Source of the DNA: JAOUJD01 sp963811265
GTDB lineage: Bacteria > Pseudomonadota > Gammaproteobacteria > Burkholderiales > Burkholderiaceae_F
Direction of reading: 5' to 3'
Length of the DNA: 64,000 bases
NCBI GenBank assembly: GCA_963811265.1
Contig: CAWEQS010000017.1
Span: 109,089 to 173,088 of the forward strand
The notes under the pieces are model-generated. The model made no database searches. It was not told where the DNA came from and was given only the letters and a program-made list of their open reading frames with translations. Below, piece by piece: positions 36,092 through 44,131 of this stretch. A program made the translations under genes and the position numbers. How positions within the stretch are numbered: position 1 is the stretch's first letter; the number at the start of each line of letters is the position of its first letter.

Positions 36092-36792
36092 CGCACGGCC
36101 TCCGTCCGGTCGCCTGCGGGCGGGGGCGCTTTCGCCCCGGCTTCCTGGTCCTCGTCCTTCTTCCGGTCGCGGCCCAGCGTGACGAGGTCGTACGCGAGCT
36201 TGAGGCCGACCAGCAGCAGCGCGCCGGCCACCGGCGCCTGCAGCGCCTGCACCAGGAAGCCGCTCGCGATCAGCGTGACGTGCAGGATCACGATCCGCCC
36301 GTAGGGCGCGCCCATCAGGTCCTTCAGCGGCGGCGGCTGCTCGCGGGTGCGGGCCAGCCACTGGACGAACCCGCTCAGGTGCACCAGCACGATGGCCGCC
36401 ACGGCGAGCCAGCCGTCGCGCTCGGCGAACAGGTAGTCCACCATCGCGGCGAGCGGTCCCGTCAGCCCGCCGTCCATCGCGCCGCGGCCGACCTCGGCGC
36501 CACCGAACAGCACCACGACGAACATCCCGTGCACGGCGGTGAACAGGCCGTAGTGCACCGTGAAGAACGCCGACAAGGCGACGGCCCCCAGCAGGCCGGC
36601 GGCGCCGAGACGCAGGCCGGTCGCGAGCATCCTCGCGACGTTGAACACGCCGATGACGACGTTCTCGAACCAGAACAGCAGCATGACGACGAACGGCGAC
36701 CAGCCGAGCACCAGCACGCCCCACGCGATGACCGCCGCCGTCGCCAGCGCGAGCGCCAGGTCGAAGGCGGCGACGGCGCGCGCGCTCGTCAT
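36088..36792 (-). CDS. DUF6498-type membrane protein
   Basis: The 234-residue protein has five or six membrane spans: an N-terminal span, then SPFVVMLLFWFENVVIGVFN with the conserved W/F-E-N, TVHYGLFTAVHGMFVVVLFG with two histidines, and a C-terminal pair ending in a charged tail (DRKKDEDQEAGAKAPPPAGD). This is the pattern of DUF6498 proteins; their function is not known. Its ATG overlaps the uppP stop, and its stop overlaps the Ycf46-like AAA start, so all three should be made together. Membrane His and Glu residues hint at metal or proton handling, but this is a guess. Confidence 0.8.
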   Translation of the reverse strand: MTSARAVAAFDLALALATAAVIAWGVLVLGWSPFVVMLLFWFENVVIGVFNVARMLATGLRLGAAGLLGAVALSAFFTVHYGLFTAVHGMFVVVLFGGAEVGRGAMDGGLTGPLAAMVDYLFAERDGWLAVAAIVLVHLSGFVQWLARTREQPPPLKDLMGAPYGRIVILHVTLIASGFLVQALQAPVAGALLLVGLKLAYDLVTLGRDRKKDEDQEAGAKAPPPAGDRTEAVR

Positions 36793-37649
36793 CCGTGCGA
36801 CCAGTCGACCCAGCCGAAGTACGCCGTCGCGAGCACGGCCACGCCGAACACGATGCGATACCAGGCGAAGACCGTGAAGTCGTGCGTCGAGATGTAGCGG
36901 ATCAGCCAGCGGATGCACAGCAGCGCCGAGACGAAGGCGAAGACGGACCCGACGGCGAACAGCGGCAGGTCCGCCGTGGTCAGGGCGCCGCGCTGCTTCC
37001 ACAGCGAGTACACGCCCGCGCCGATCAGCGTCGGGATCGCGAGGTAGAAGCTGAACTCGGTGGCCGCGCGCCGCGACAGGCCGAACAGCATCCCGCCGAT
37101 GATCGTCGCGCCCGACCGGCTCGTGCCCGGGATCATCGCCAGGCACTGCACCAGCCCGACCTTCAGCGCGTCGACGACCGACATGTCGTCGACCGTCTCG
37201 ACGCGCGCGAGCCGCCTTCCTTCGAGGTCGCGCTCGCCGAACGCCCGCCGGTGGCGCGCTTCCACCCACAGGATGATCAGGCCGCCGACCAGGAACGCGG
37301 TCGCCACCGGCACCGGGTGGAAGAGCTTTGCCTTGATGAAGGAGCCGAACGCGAGGCCGAAGACCACCGCCGGGAGGAACGCCACGACCACGTTGAGCGC
37401 GAAGCGCTGCGCCGTGCGCTCGCGCGCGATGCCGGCCACGGTGTCGATCAGTTTCTGCCGGTACTCCCAGATCACCGCCAGCATCGCGCCGGTCTGGATC
37501 GCGATCTCGAAGGTCGCGACGTTCTCGCCGCGGAACCCGAGCAGCGAACTCGCGAGGATCAGGTGGCCGGTCGACGAGATCGGCAGGAATTCGGTGAGCC
37601 CCTCGACGATGCCGAGGATGGCGGCCTTGATCAGCAGTGCGATGTCCAC
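36789..37649 (-). CDS. uppP: Undecaprenyl-diphosphatase UppP
   Basis: This 286-residue polytopic protein has the BacA/UppP motifs EGLTEFLPISSTGHLIL (residues 16-32) and MIPGTSRSGATIIGGML, which supply the catalytic Glu, Ser, Arg and His. It dephosphorylates undecaprenyl diphosphate at the inner membrane, recycling the lipid carrier for peptidoglycan and other envelope polymers, and confers some bacitracin resistance. It is the first of three genes with four-base overlaps, followed by a DUF6498 membrane protein and a Ycf46-like AAA ATPase. A DUF1439 lipoprotein gene precedes it by 15 bases. Confidence 0.96.
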   Translation of the reverse strand: MDIALLIKAAILGIVEGLTEFLPISSTGHLILASSLLGFRGENVATFEIAIQTGAMLAVIWEYRQKLIDTVAGIARERTAQRFALNVVVAFLPAVVFGLAFGSFIKAKLFHPVPVATAFLVGGLIILWVEARHRRAFGERDLEGRRLARVETVDDMSVVDALKVGLVQCLAMIPGTSRSGATIIGGMLFGLSRRAATEFSFYLAIPTLIGAGVYSLWKQRGALTTADLPLFAVGSVFAFVSALLCIRWLIRYISTHDFTVFAWYRIVFGVAVLATAYFGWVDWSHG

Positions 37650-37664
37650 GAAGCGTCGCGCCCC

Positions 37665-38201
37665 TTACTTCGGTGCGAGGCCGACGCGCACCCCGAACAC
37701 GCCCATGGACAGGTCCGTGGGCTGGTAGATCACGCCGTCGCGGTTCAGTTCTTCGGGCCGGAAGGCCAGCAGCGGCAGGCGGCCGAGCGTGTCGCCCTCG
37801 ACGATCTTGCCCGAGCCGAGGTTGACGAACGGAATCGAGGGCATCCGCACCTGTTCGATCCGCGCGTCGGCGAGGTCGATGCCGGTGCGGTTCTCGTTCA
37901 GTTCCGGCTTGCCAGAGATCGCCACATGGATCGCGAGCGGGATCCCGGCCGGCGCTTCCTTCAGGCGGATCGCCCACTCGAGTTGCAGGCGCTGCGCCTG
38001 CGTCTGGATGCCGACGTCCGGCCCGCTGATCGCGAGCCCCTCGAACTGCCCGAACACCTTGCGCAGGTCTGCCTTCTCGCGATCCACGAAGGCGCGCTGC
38101 GCGATGTCCGAGCGGTCGAGGTGGATCGCCGGCGGGCCGAACAGCGACGCGCACCCGGCAAGCGCCGCGACAACCAACCCGACTGCAATCCACTTCTTCA
38201 T
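37665..38201 (-). CDS. DUF1439 (YceB-like) lipoprotein
   Basis: From ATG at 38201 the 178-residue protein has a lipoprotein signal peptide (MKKWIAVGLVVAALAGCASL; lipidated Cys at residue 17), followed by a BPI/SMP-like fold: HLDRSDIAQRAFVDREKADL, LQLEWAIRLKEAPAGIPLAI and ELNRDGVIYQPTDLSMGVF. YceB-type lipoproteins are anchored in the outer membrane and have no established function. The 15-base gap to uppP suggests co-transcription and an envelope role. A longer frame from 38309 lacks a signal peptide and is not preferred. Confidence 0.88.
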   Translation of the reverse strand: MKKWIAVGLVVAALAGCASLFGPPAIHLDRSDIAQRAFVDREKADLRKVFGQFEGLAISGPDVGIQTQAQRLQLEWAIRLKEAPAGIPLAIHVAISGKPELNENRTGIDLADARIEQVRMPSIPFVNLGSGKIVEGDTLGRLPLLAFRPEELNRDGVIYQPTDLSMGVFGVRVGLAPK

Positions 38202-38315
38202 GCCGACTCCGTGCCCGACTCCGGGCGAAAGCACAGCGGCCGGGATGTTACCGGCACTCCCCTGGGAGGCATCGGGCGCGAGAACACCTGGACCGCGCCA
38301 TCGCGCCACCCTGCC

Positions 38316-39551
<1,236 letters not shown>

Positions 39552-39623
39552 CGGGACACCCGCTGCGCTGCGCGCCTCGGGATGAGCGCTTCGGAGCGGC
39601 CGTGCGCGCTCATGCGGCCCCCG

Positions 39624-40370
39624 TCATGCAGGCACCTCGGCGCCGCGATCCAGCGCGCGCAGCGCCTCGGCGGCGGACATCGGCGCCTGGCGCTCGTCCG
39701 ACACGATGCGGCCATCCCGGAACATCACGCGCCGCGAGGCGAACGCGGCGACGTCCTGTTCGTGCGTGACGAGCACGATCGTCATGCCGTCGCCGTTCAG
39801 CTGCTGCAGCAGCGCCATGATCTCGACGCTCGTGCGCGAGTCAAGCGCGCCGGTCGGCTCGTCGGCGAGGATCAGCGCCGGGTCGTTCACGAGCGCGCGC
39901 GCGATCGCGACCCGCTGCTGCTGGCCGCCGGACAGCTGGTTGGGCTGGTGGCCGGAGCGTTCGCCGAGGCCGACGAGCTTCAGCTTGGCGAGCGCGCGCG
40001 CGTGCCGCTCCTGCATCGGAACGTTCGCGTACATCAGCGGCAGCTCGACGTTCTCGAGCGCGCTCGTGCGCGCGAGCAGGTTGAACTGCTGGAACACGAA
40101 CCCGATGCGGCGGTTGCGGACCGCCGCGAGATCGTCCGCGTTCATCCGTGCGGCGTCCTCGCCGGCGATCCAGTAGCTGCCGGACGTCGGGCGATCGAGG
40201 CAGCCGATCATGTTCATGAACGTCGACTTGCCCGAGCCCGAAGGCCCCATCACCGCGACGAACTCGCCCGCCTCGATCGTCATCGACACGCCCGCGAGCG
40301 CGTGCACGACGTTGTCGCCGAGGACGTAGTCCTTGGTGAGGCCGTCGACGCGGATCAGCGGTTCTGTCAT
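39624..40370 (-). CDS. MacB-type ABC transporter ATP-binding protein
   Basis: The 248-residue protein has Walker A GPSGSGKSTFMNMIG (residues 41-55), the Q-loop FVFQQFNLL, the signature NQLSGGQQQRVAIARAL, Walker B LILADEPTGALDS and the switch His in VLVTHEQDVA. It belongs to the LolD/MacB ATPase group. The permease and adaptor genes flank it, giving the order adaptor-ATPase-permease on the minus strand. A palindromic hairpin of the AAATCGGGG type occupies the 24-base gap before the start codon and could tune expression between adaptor and ATPase. Confidence 0.95.
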   Translation of the reverse strand: MTEPLIRVDGLTKDYVLGDNVVHALAGVSMTIEAGEFVAVMGPSGSGKSTFMNMIGCLDRPTSGSYWIAGEDAARMNADDLAAVRNRRIGFVFQQFNLLARTSALENVELPLMYANVPMQERHARALAKLKLVGLGERSGHQPNQLSGGQQQRVAIARALVNDPALILADEPTGALDSRTSVEIMALLQQLNGDGMTIVLVTHEQDVAAFASRRVMFRDGRIVSDERQAPMSAAEALRALDRGAEVPA

Positions 40371-40374
40371 GTGG

Positions 40375-40397
40375 AAATCGGGGCTTGACCCCGATTA
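40375..40397. repeat. Palindromic hairpin AATCGGGG / CCCCGATT
   Basis: Arms AATCGGGG (40376-40383) and CCCCGATT (40389-40396) enclose CTTGA. It lies between the adaptor stop and the ATPase start inside an operon, and closely resembles the hairpin at 4215-4239. Confidence 0.55.
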
Positions 40398-41918
40398 AAA
40401 GAACATGCGGGGCGGGCTGCCCTTCTGCGCCGGGGTGGTGCTCGAGGCGCCGCCCGTGCTGCCGATGATGACCTCGGCGCCCTCGACGATGCCGTCGCCG
40501 CTGACCTCGCTCATCGAGCCGTCCGACAGGCCGACGCGCACATCGACCGCCTTCGGCTTGCCGTCGACGAGCAGGTAGATGCGGCCGCGCGTGGACTGCC
40601 CGCTGCCCGGGCGTCCGGCCGATTCCGCGACGATCTGCGCGTACTTCTCCTTCTGCTCCGGCTTAAGGAGGTCCTCGACCTTCGCGCGCATCTCGGCGCG
40701 GATCGCGGCGCTCTGCTTGGCGCGCGCTTCCTCGGGCAGGTCGCGCAGCCCCATGAACTTGTTGCGCATCTCGGCGAAGATCGGATCGAGCCGCTGCTGC
40801 TGCTGCTCGTCGAGCTTCAGCTCCGCGACCAGCCGTTCGCGGAACTGCGTCATGGCTCCCGCGGCGCCGCCTGTGCTGCCCGCGCTGCCCTTGGTTGCGC
40901 TGTCCGCACCGGGCGACGCGCTTTTTTCCGCGGCTGCCTTGGCGTCGGTCGGCGCCTCGCCGGGCGGGCGGAAGCGCAGCGCGCTGTTCGGCACCTTCAG
41001 CACCGACTCGCGGCTGTCGGTGGTGATGCGCACGTTCGCGGTCATGCCCGGCAGCAGTTCGCCGCGGTCGTTGTTGGCGGAGACGATCGCGACGTAGGTC
41101 ACCACGTTCTGCACGGTCAGCGCGGCCTTGCGCACGGACTTCACCTCGCCGGCGAACGGGCGGCCGGGGAAGGCGTCGACGGTGAACGAGGCACGCAGGC
41201 CGACGCGGATGCGTCCCACGTCCGCCTCGTCGATCGAAGTCTCGACCTGCATGTCGCGCAGGTCCTTGGCGATCACGAACAGTTCCGGCGCCTGCAGGCT
41301 CGCCGCCACGGTCTGCCCGACGTCCACGGTCCGCTTGATCACGACGCCGTCGACCGGCGCCCGGATCTCCGTGCGCGACAGGTCGACGCGCGACGACGCC
41401 AGCGCCGCGTTGCGCTGCTGCACGACCGCGTTGGCGGTCTTCAGTTCGGCCGCCGCGAGGTCGTAGGTCGCTTGCGCGCGATCGAGTTCGGCGGGCGACA
41501 CGAAGTTGCGCGCGACGAGTTCCTTGCTGCGCTTGAGGTCGCGCTCCGCGTTGATCCGCGCCACTTCGGCGCGGCCGGCGGCCGACCGCGCGGCCTCGAG
41601 GTCCGCCTCGGCCTGGCGCACGCGGTACTCGAAGGTCTCGGGATCGATCCGCGCGATCAGCATCCCCTGCTTCACCGGGGAGTTGAAGTCGACGAAAAGT
41701 TCCTTGATCTGGCCTGACACCTGCGAACCGACCTGCACCGACGTCACCGGGTTGACCGTGCCGGTGGACGAGACCGTCGCGGTGATCGGTCCTTTCTCGA
41801 CCTTGGCCGTGCGGAACGTCGGCGCGTCATTCTTGCGGCCGGCGTTCCACCACCAGCCGCCACCGGCGACGAGCGCGAGCACGACGAGGCCAATCAGCAG
41901 TTTTGTGTTTCTTGACAC
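40395..41918 (-). CDS. MacA-type periplasmic adaptor with a Spy/CpxP-like insertion
   Basis: This 507-residue protein begins with one membrane anchor (LLIGLVVLALVAGGGWWW) and has the RND/MacA adaptor layout: TVSSTGTVNPVTSVQVGSQV beta-barrel and lipoyl strands, a coiled-coil hairpin (about residues 95-180, RQAEADLEAARSAAGRAEVA), then EIRAPVDGVVIKRTVDVGQT and MTANVRITTDSRESVL. Most MacA proteins have about 380-400 residues. The extra part (about residues 322-442) is a Ser/Ala/Gly linker followed by helices with LKLDEQQQQRLDPIFAEM and VEDLLKPEQKEKYAQI, which resemble LTxxQ repeats of Spy/CpxP chaperones. The C-terminal strands resume with RGRIYLLVDGKPKAVDVRVG. Confidence 0.9.
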   Translation of the reverse strand: MSRNTKLLIGLVVLALVAGGGWWWNAGRKNDAPTFRTAKVEKGPITATVSSTGTVNPVTSVQVGSQVSGQIKELFVDFNSPVKQGMLIARIDPETFEYRVRQAEADLEAARSAAGRAEVARINAERDLKRSKELVARNFVSPAELDRAQATYDLAAAELKTANAVVQQRNAALASSRVDLSRTEIRAPVDGVVIKRTVDVGQTVAASLQAPELFVIAKDLRDMQVETSIDEADVGRIRVGLRASFTVDAFPGRPFAGEVKSVRKAALTVQNVVTYVAIVSANNDRGELLPGMTANVRITTDSRESVLKVPNSALRFRPPGEAPTDAKAAAEKSASPGADSATKGSAGSTGGAAGAMTQFRERLVAELKLDEQQQQRLDPIFAEMRNKFMGLRDLPEEARAKQSAAIRAEMRAKVEDLLKPEQKEKYAQIVAESAGRPGSGQSTRGRIYLLVDGKPKAVDVRVGLSDGSMSEVSGDGIVEGAEVIIGSTGGASSTTPAQKGSPPRMFF

Positions 41919-42013
41919 GATGGTCCCGTGGCGGGAACAGAGCAGCCCGGGATTGTACGGGGGCGCTACCGCTCGTTACGAGCGCGGTAACACAGGGAAA
42001 CAACTGCGTGGGC

Positions 42014-43088
42014 TCAGGCGCAGGCGCCGCGTTCGTACCAGCCGCGGCTGGCGTTCACCCAGCGGACCACCAGCAGCATCAGCGGCACCTCGATCAGCAC
42101 GCCGACCACGGTCGCGAGCGCCGCGCCCGACTCGAAGCCGAACAGGCTGATGGCCGCCGCGACGGCGAGTTCGAAGAAGTTCGAGGCGCCGATCAGCGCC
42201 GACGGACAGGCGACGCTGTGCTTCTCGCCCAGCATCCGGTTCAGGCCGTAGGCGAGCCCGGCGTTGAAGAAGACCTGGATCACGATGGGAACGGCGATCA
42301 GCGCGATCACCAGCGGCTGCTCCAGCAGCGCCTTGCCCTGGAACGCGAAGAGCAGCACCAGCGTAACGAGCAGCGCGAGCACCGACCACGGCTGCAGCCG
42401 CTTGAGCAGCGACTCGAGCGCGGGCTGGCCGCGACGCAGCGCTGCACGGCGCCACACCTGCGCGAGGATGACCGGGACGACGATGTAGAGCACGACCGAG
42501 GTGAGCAGCGTGTCCCAGGGAACCGTGATCGACGCCACCCCGAGCAGCAGCGCGACGATCGGCGCGAAGGCGAACACCATGATCGTGTCGTTCAGCGCCA
42601 CCTGCGACAGCGTGAAGTACGGGTCGCCGTTGGTCAGCCGGCTCCACACGAACACCATCGCCGTGCACGGCGCGGCGGCCAGCAGGATCAGCCCGGCGAT
42701 GTAGCTGTCGATCTGCGCGGCAGGCAGCCACGGCGCGAACAGGTGGCGGATGAAGATCCACGCCAGCAGCGCCATCGAGAACGGCTTCACCAGCCAGTTG
42801 ACCGCGAGCGTCACGCCGATGCCGCGCACGTGCGACTTCACCTGCCCGAGGGCGCCGAAGTCGATCCTCAGCAGCATCGGGATGATCATCACCCAGATCA
42901 GCACGCCCACCGGCAGGTTGACGCGCGCGACCTCGAGCGCGCCGACCGCCTGAAAGAACGACGGGAAGAGCTGGCCGAGCGACGATGCCGGCGACGATGG
43001 TGAGCGCCACCCAGAGCGTCAGGTAGCGCTCGAAGAACGACAGGGCCGGCGGAGCAGCCGGCCGTGACTTGTCCATCGCCCTGGTCAT
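42014..43088 (-). CDS. acr3: Arsenite efflux permease Acr3 (one frameshift)
   Basis: The first piece begins MTRAMDKSRPAAPPA with a conserved SFFERYLTLWVALTIVAGI; one extra base near 42980 must be removed to read IVLGQLFPSFFQAVG and join the piece MGVLIWVMIIPMLLRIDF. Ten membrane spans follow, with AAPCTAMVFVWSRL carrying the essential Cys of Acr3. The C-terminus is ASRGWYERGACA. The total is 3n+1 bases. Acr3 extrudes arsenite through the inner membrane. It is the last gene of the arsR-(arsI)-arsC-acr3 unit. The start could also be ATG at 43076. Confidence 0.92.
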
Positions 43089-43113
43089 CGCATCGTTGCC
43101 GGCGCGGCGCCCC

Positions 43114-43629
43114 TCAGGCGGCGTTCGCGGCGGCGCCGCTGCGGCCGATCTCGTCGAGCCGCCGCTTGAGCGCGAGCTTGTCGAGCTTGCCGTGCGGCAG
43201 GCTGAGGAAGAGTTCGATGCGCCGCTGCAGCGTCGTCAGCGCGCGCACGAACGCCCGGCGCTTCTCTTCGTCGGTGCCTTCCACCGCCGCCGGATCCTCG
43301 ACGCCCCAGTGCGCGCTGACCGGCTGGCCCGGCCAGATCGGACAGACTTCCCCGGCTGCGTTGTCGCAAACGGTGAAGATGTAGTCGAGCGCGGGCGCGC
43401 CGGGCGCCGCGAACTCGTCCCAGCTCTTGCTGCGCAGCCCGTCCGTCGGCATGCCGTTCTTCTGCAGCAGTTCGACCGCGAACGGGTTCACCCGACCGGT
43501 CGGGAAGCTGCCGGCGCTGTGCGCGATGAAACGCCCCGTGCCGAGCGTGTTCATCAGGACTTCGCCCAGGATCGAGCGGGCCGAGTTGCCGGTGCAGAGA
43601 AAGAGGACGTGCTTCGGTTGATCGTTCAC
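43114..43629 (-). CDS. arsC: Arsenate reductase (low-molecular-weight phosphatase type)
   Basis: The 171-residue protein has the LMW-PTPase P-loop VLFLCTGNSARS with catalytic Cys at residue 12, and the distal cysteines in YIFTVCDNAAGEVCPIWPG that pass the disulfide relay to thioredoxin. It is 30-40 residues longer than classic ArsC of this class; the extra C-terminal part (LKRRLDEIGRSGAAANAA) resembles the tail of Acr3-linked reductases. It reduces arsenate to arsenite for Acr3 to export. It lies nine bases after the arsI remnant. Confidence 0.94.
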   Translation of the reverse strand: MNDQPKHVLFLCTGNSARSILGEVLMNTLGTGRFIAHSAGSFPTGRVNPFAVELLQKNGMPTDGLRSKSWDEFAAPGAPALDYIFTVCDNAAGEVCPIWPGQPVSAHWGVEDPAAVEGTDEEKRRAFVRALTTLQRRIELFLSLPHGKLDKLALKRRLDEIGRSGAAANAA

Positions 43630-43638
43630 GGCGGGACC

Positions 43639-43698
43639 TCAAGCGCAGAAGCCGGCATCCAGGCTCCGGACGCCGACGTGCACGTGGAAGCGTTTCAT
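43639..43698 (-). pseudogene. Remnant of arsI/cadI (VOC dioxygenase), first 10 codons
   Basis: The ATG at 43698 overlaps the arsR stop (ATGA), the coupling expected of an intact operon gene. The frame reads MKRFHVHVGVRSLDAGFCA and stops. The start M-K-R-F-H-V-H-V matches the N-terminus of ArsI/CadI-type glyoxalase-fold proteins, which normally have 140-180 residues and, as ArsI, break C-As bonds. Almost all of the gene is missing; arsC follows directly. An in-operon deletion is the likely explanation. The match covers only about eight residues, so chance is not excluded. Confidence 0.5.
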
Positions 43699-44054
43699 GC
43701 CTTGGCCTTTCGGGAGGTGGCGCGGGTGGAGGACGAAGGAGCGCAGGCCGCCGGACCGCAGGTGCCGCCGTCGGCGGCGCAGCAGTTCTCGGTCAGGAAC
43801 GCCAGCAGCCGGTTCATCGACGCGAAGTCGGCGGAATAGAACACGTAGCGGCCTTCCTGGCGCGACTTCACCAGCCGGGCGTGCGCAAGCTCCTTCAGGT
43901 GGAACGACAACGCCGCCGGCGCGATGCCGACCTTCTCCGCGATTTCGCCCGCGGAAAACCCGACCGCGCCCTGCTCGACGAGCAGGCGGAAGACGGCCAG
44001 GCGGGTTTCCTGGGCCAGCGCGGCGAGCGCGGCGACGGCGTCATTCGTTTTCAT
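43695..44054 (-). CDS. arsR: ArsR family transcriptional repressor
   Basis: The 119-residue winged-helix protein has LAALAQETRLAVFRLLVEQG, the recognition helix region IAPAALSFHLKELAHARLV and RYVFYSADFASMNRLLAFL. There is no N-terminal CVC pair; instead the C-terminus has ENCCAADGGTCGPAAC, which gives the three-cysteine arsenite site of the type found at the C-terminus of AfArsR/CgArsR-like repressors. It should repress its own operon (arsR-arsI remnant-arsC-acr3). A perfect inverted repeat lies just upstream of its start. It diverges from no gene: the GMC gene is 77 bases upstream on the same strand. Confidence 0.94.
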   Translation of the reverse strand: MKTNDAVAALAALAQETRLAVFRLLVEQGAVGFSAGEIAEKVGIAPAALSFHLKELAHARLVKSRQEGRYVFYSADFASMNRLLAFLTENCCAADGGTCGPAACAPSSSTRATSRKAKA

Positions 44055-44055
44055 G

Positions 44056-44073
44056 TTTCAAATATTATTGAAA
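44056..44073 (-). promoter_or_regulatory. Candidate ArsR operator
   Basis: TTTCAA-ATATTA-TTGAAA is a perfect inverted repeat with six-base arms, in a strikingly AT-rich patch, starting two bases before the arsR ATG. ArsR-type operators are imperfect dyads of this size near the promoter. Its position over the translation start region fits repression by blocking polymerase. Confidence 0.6.
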
Positions 44074-44131
44074 TGATTGGACACGTGTCAAGCGAAGATT
44101 CCTGCGCTGCCTGGAATACGCCCGATGGCGG

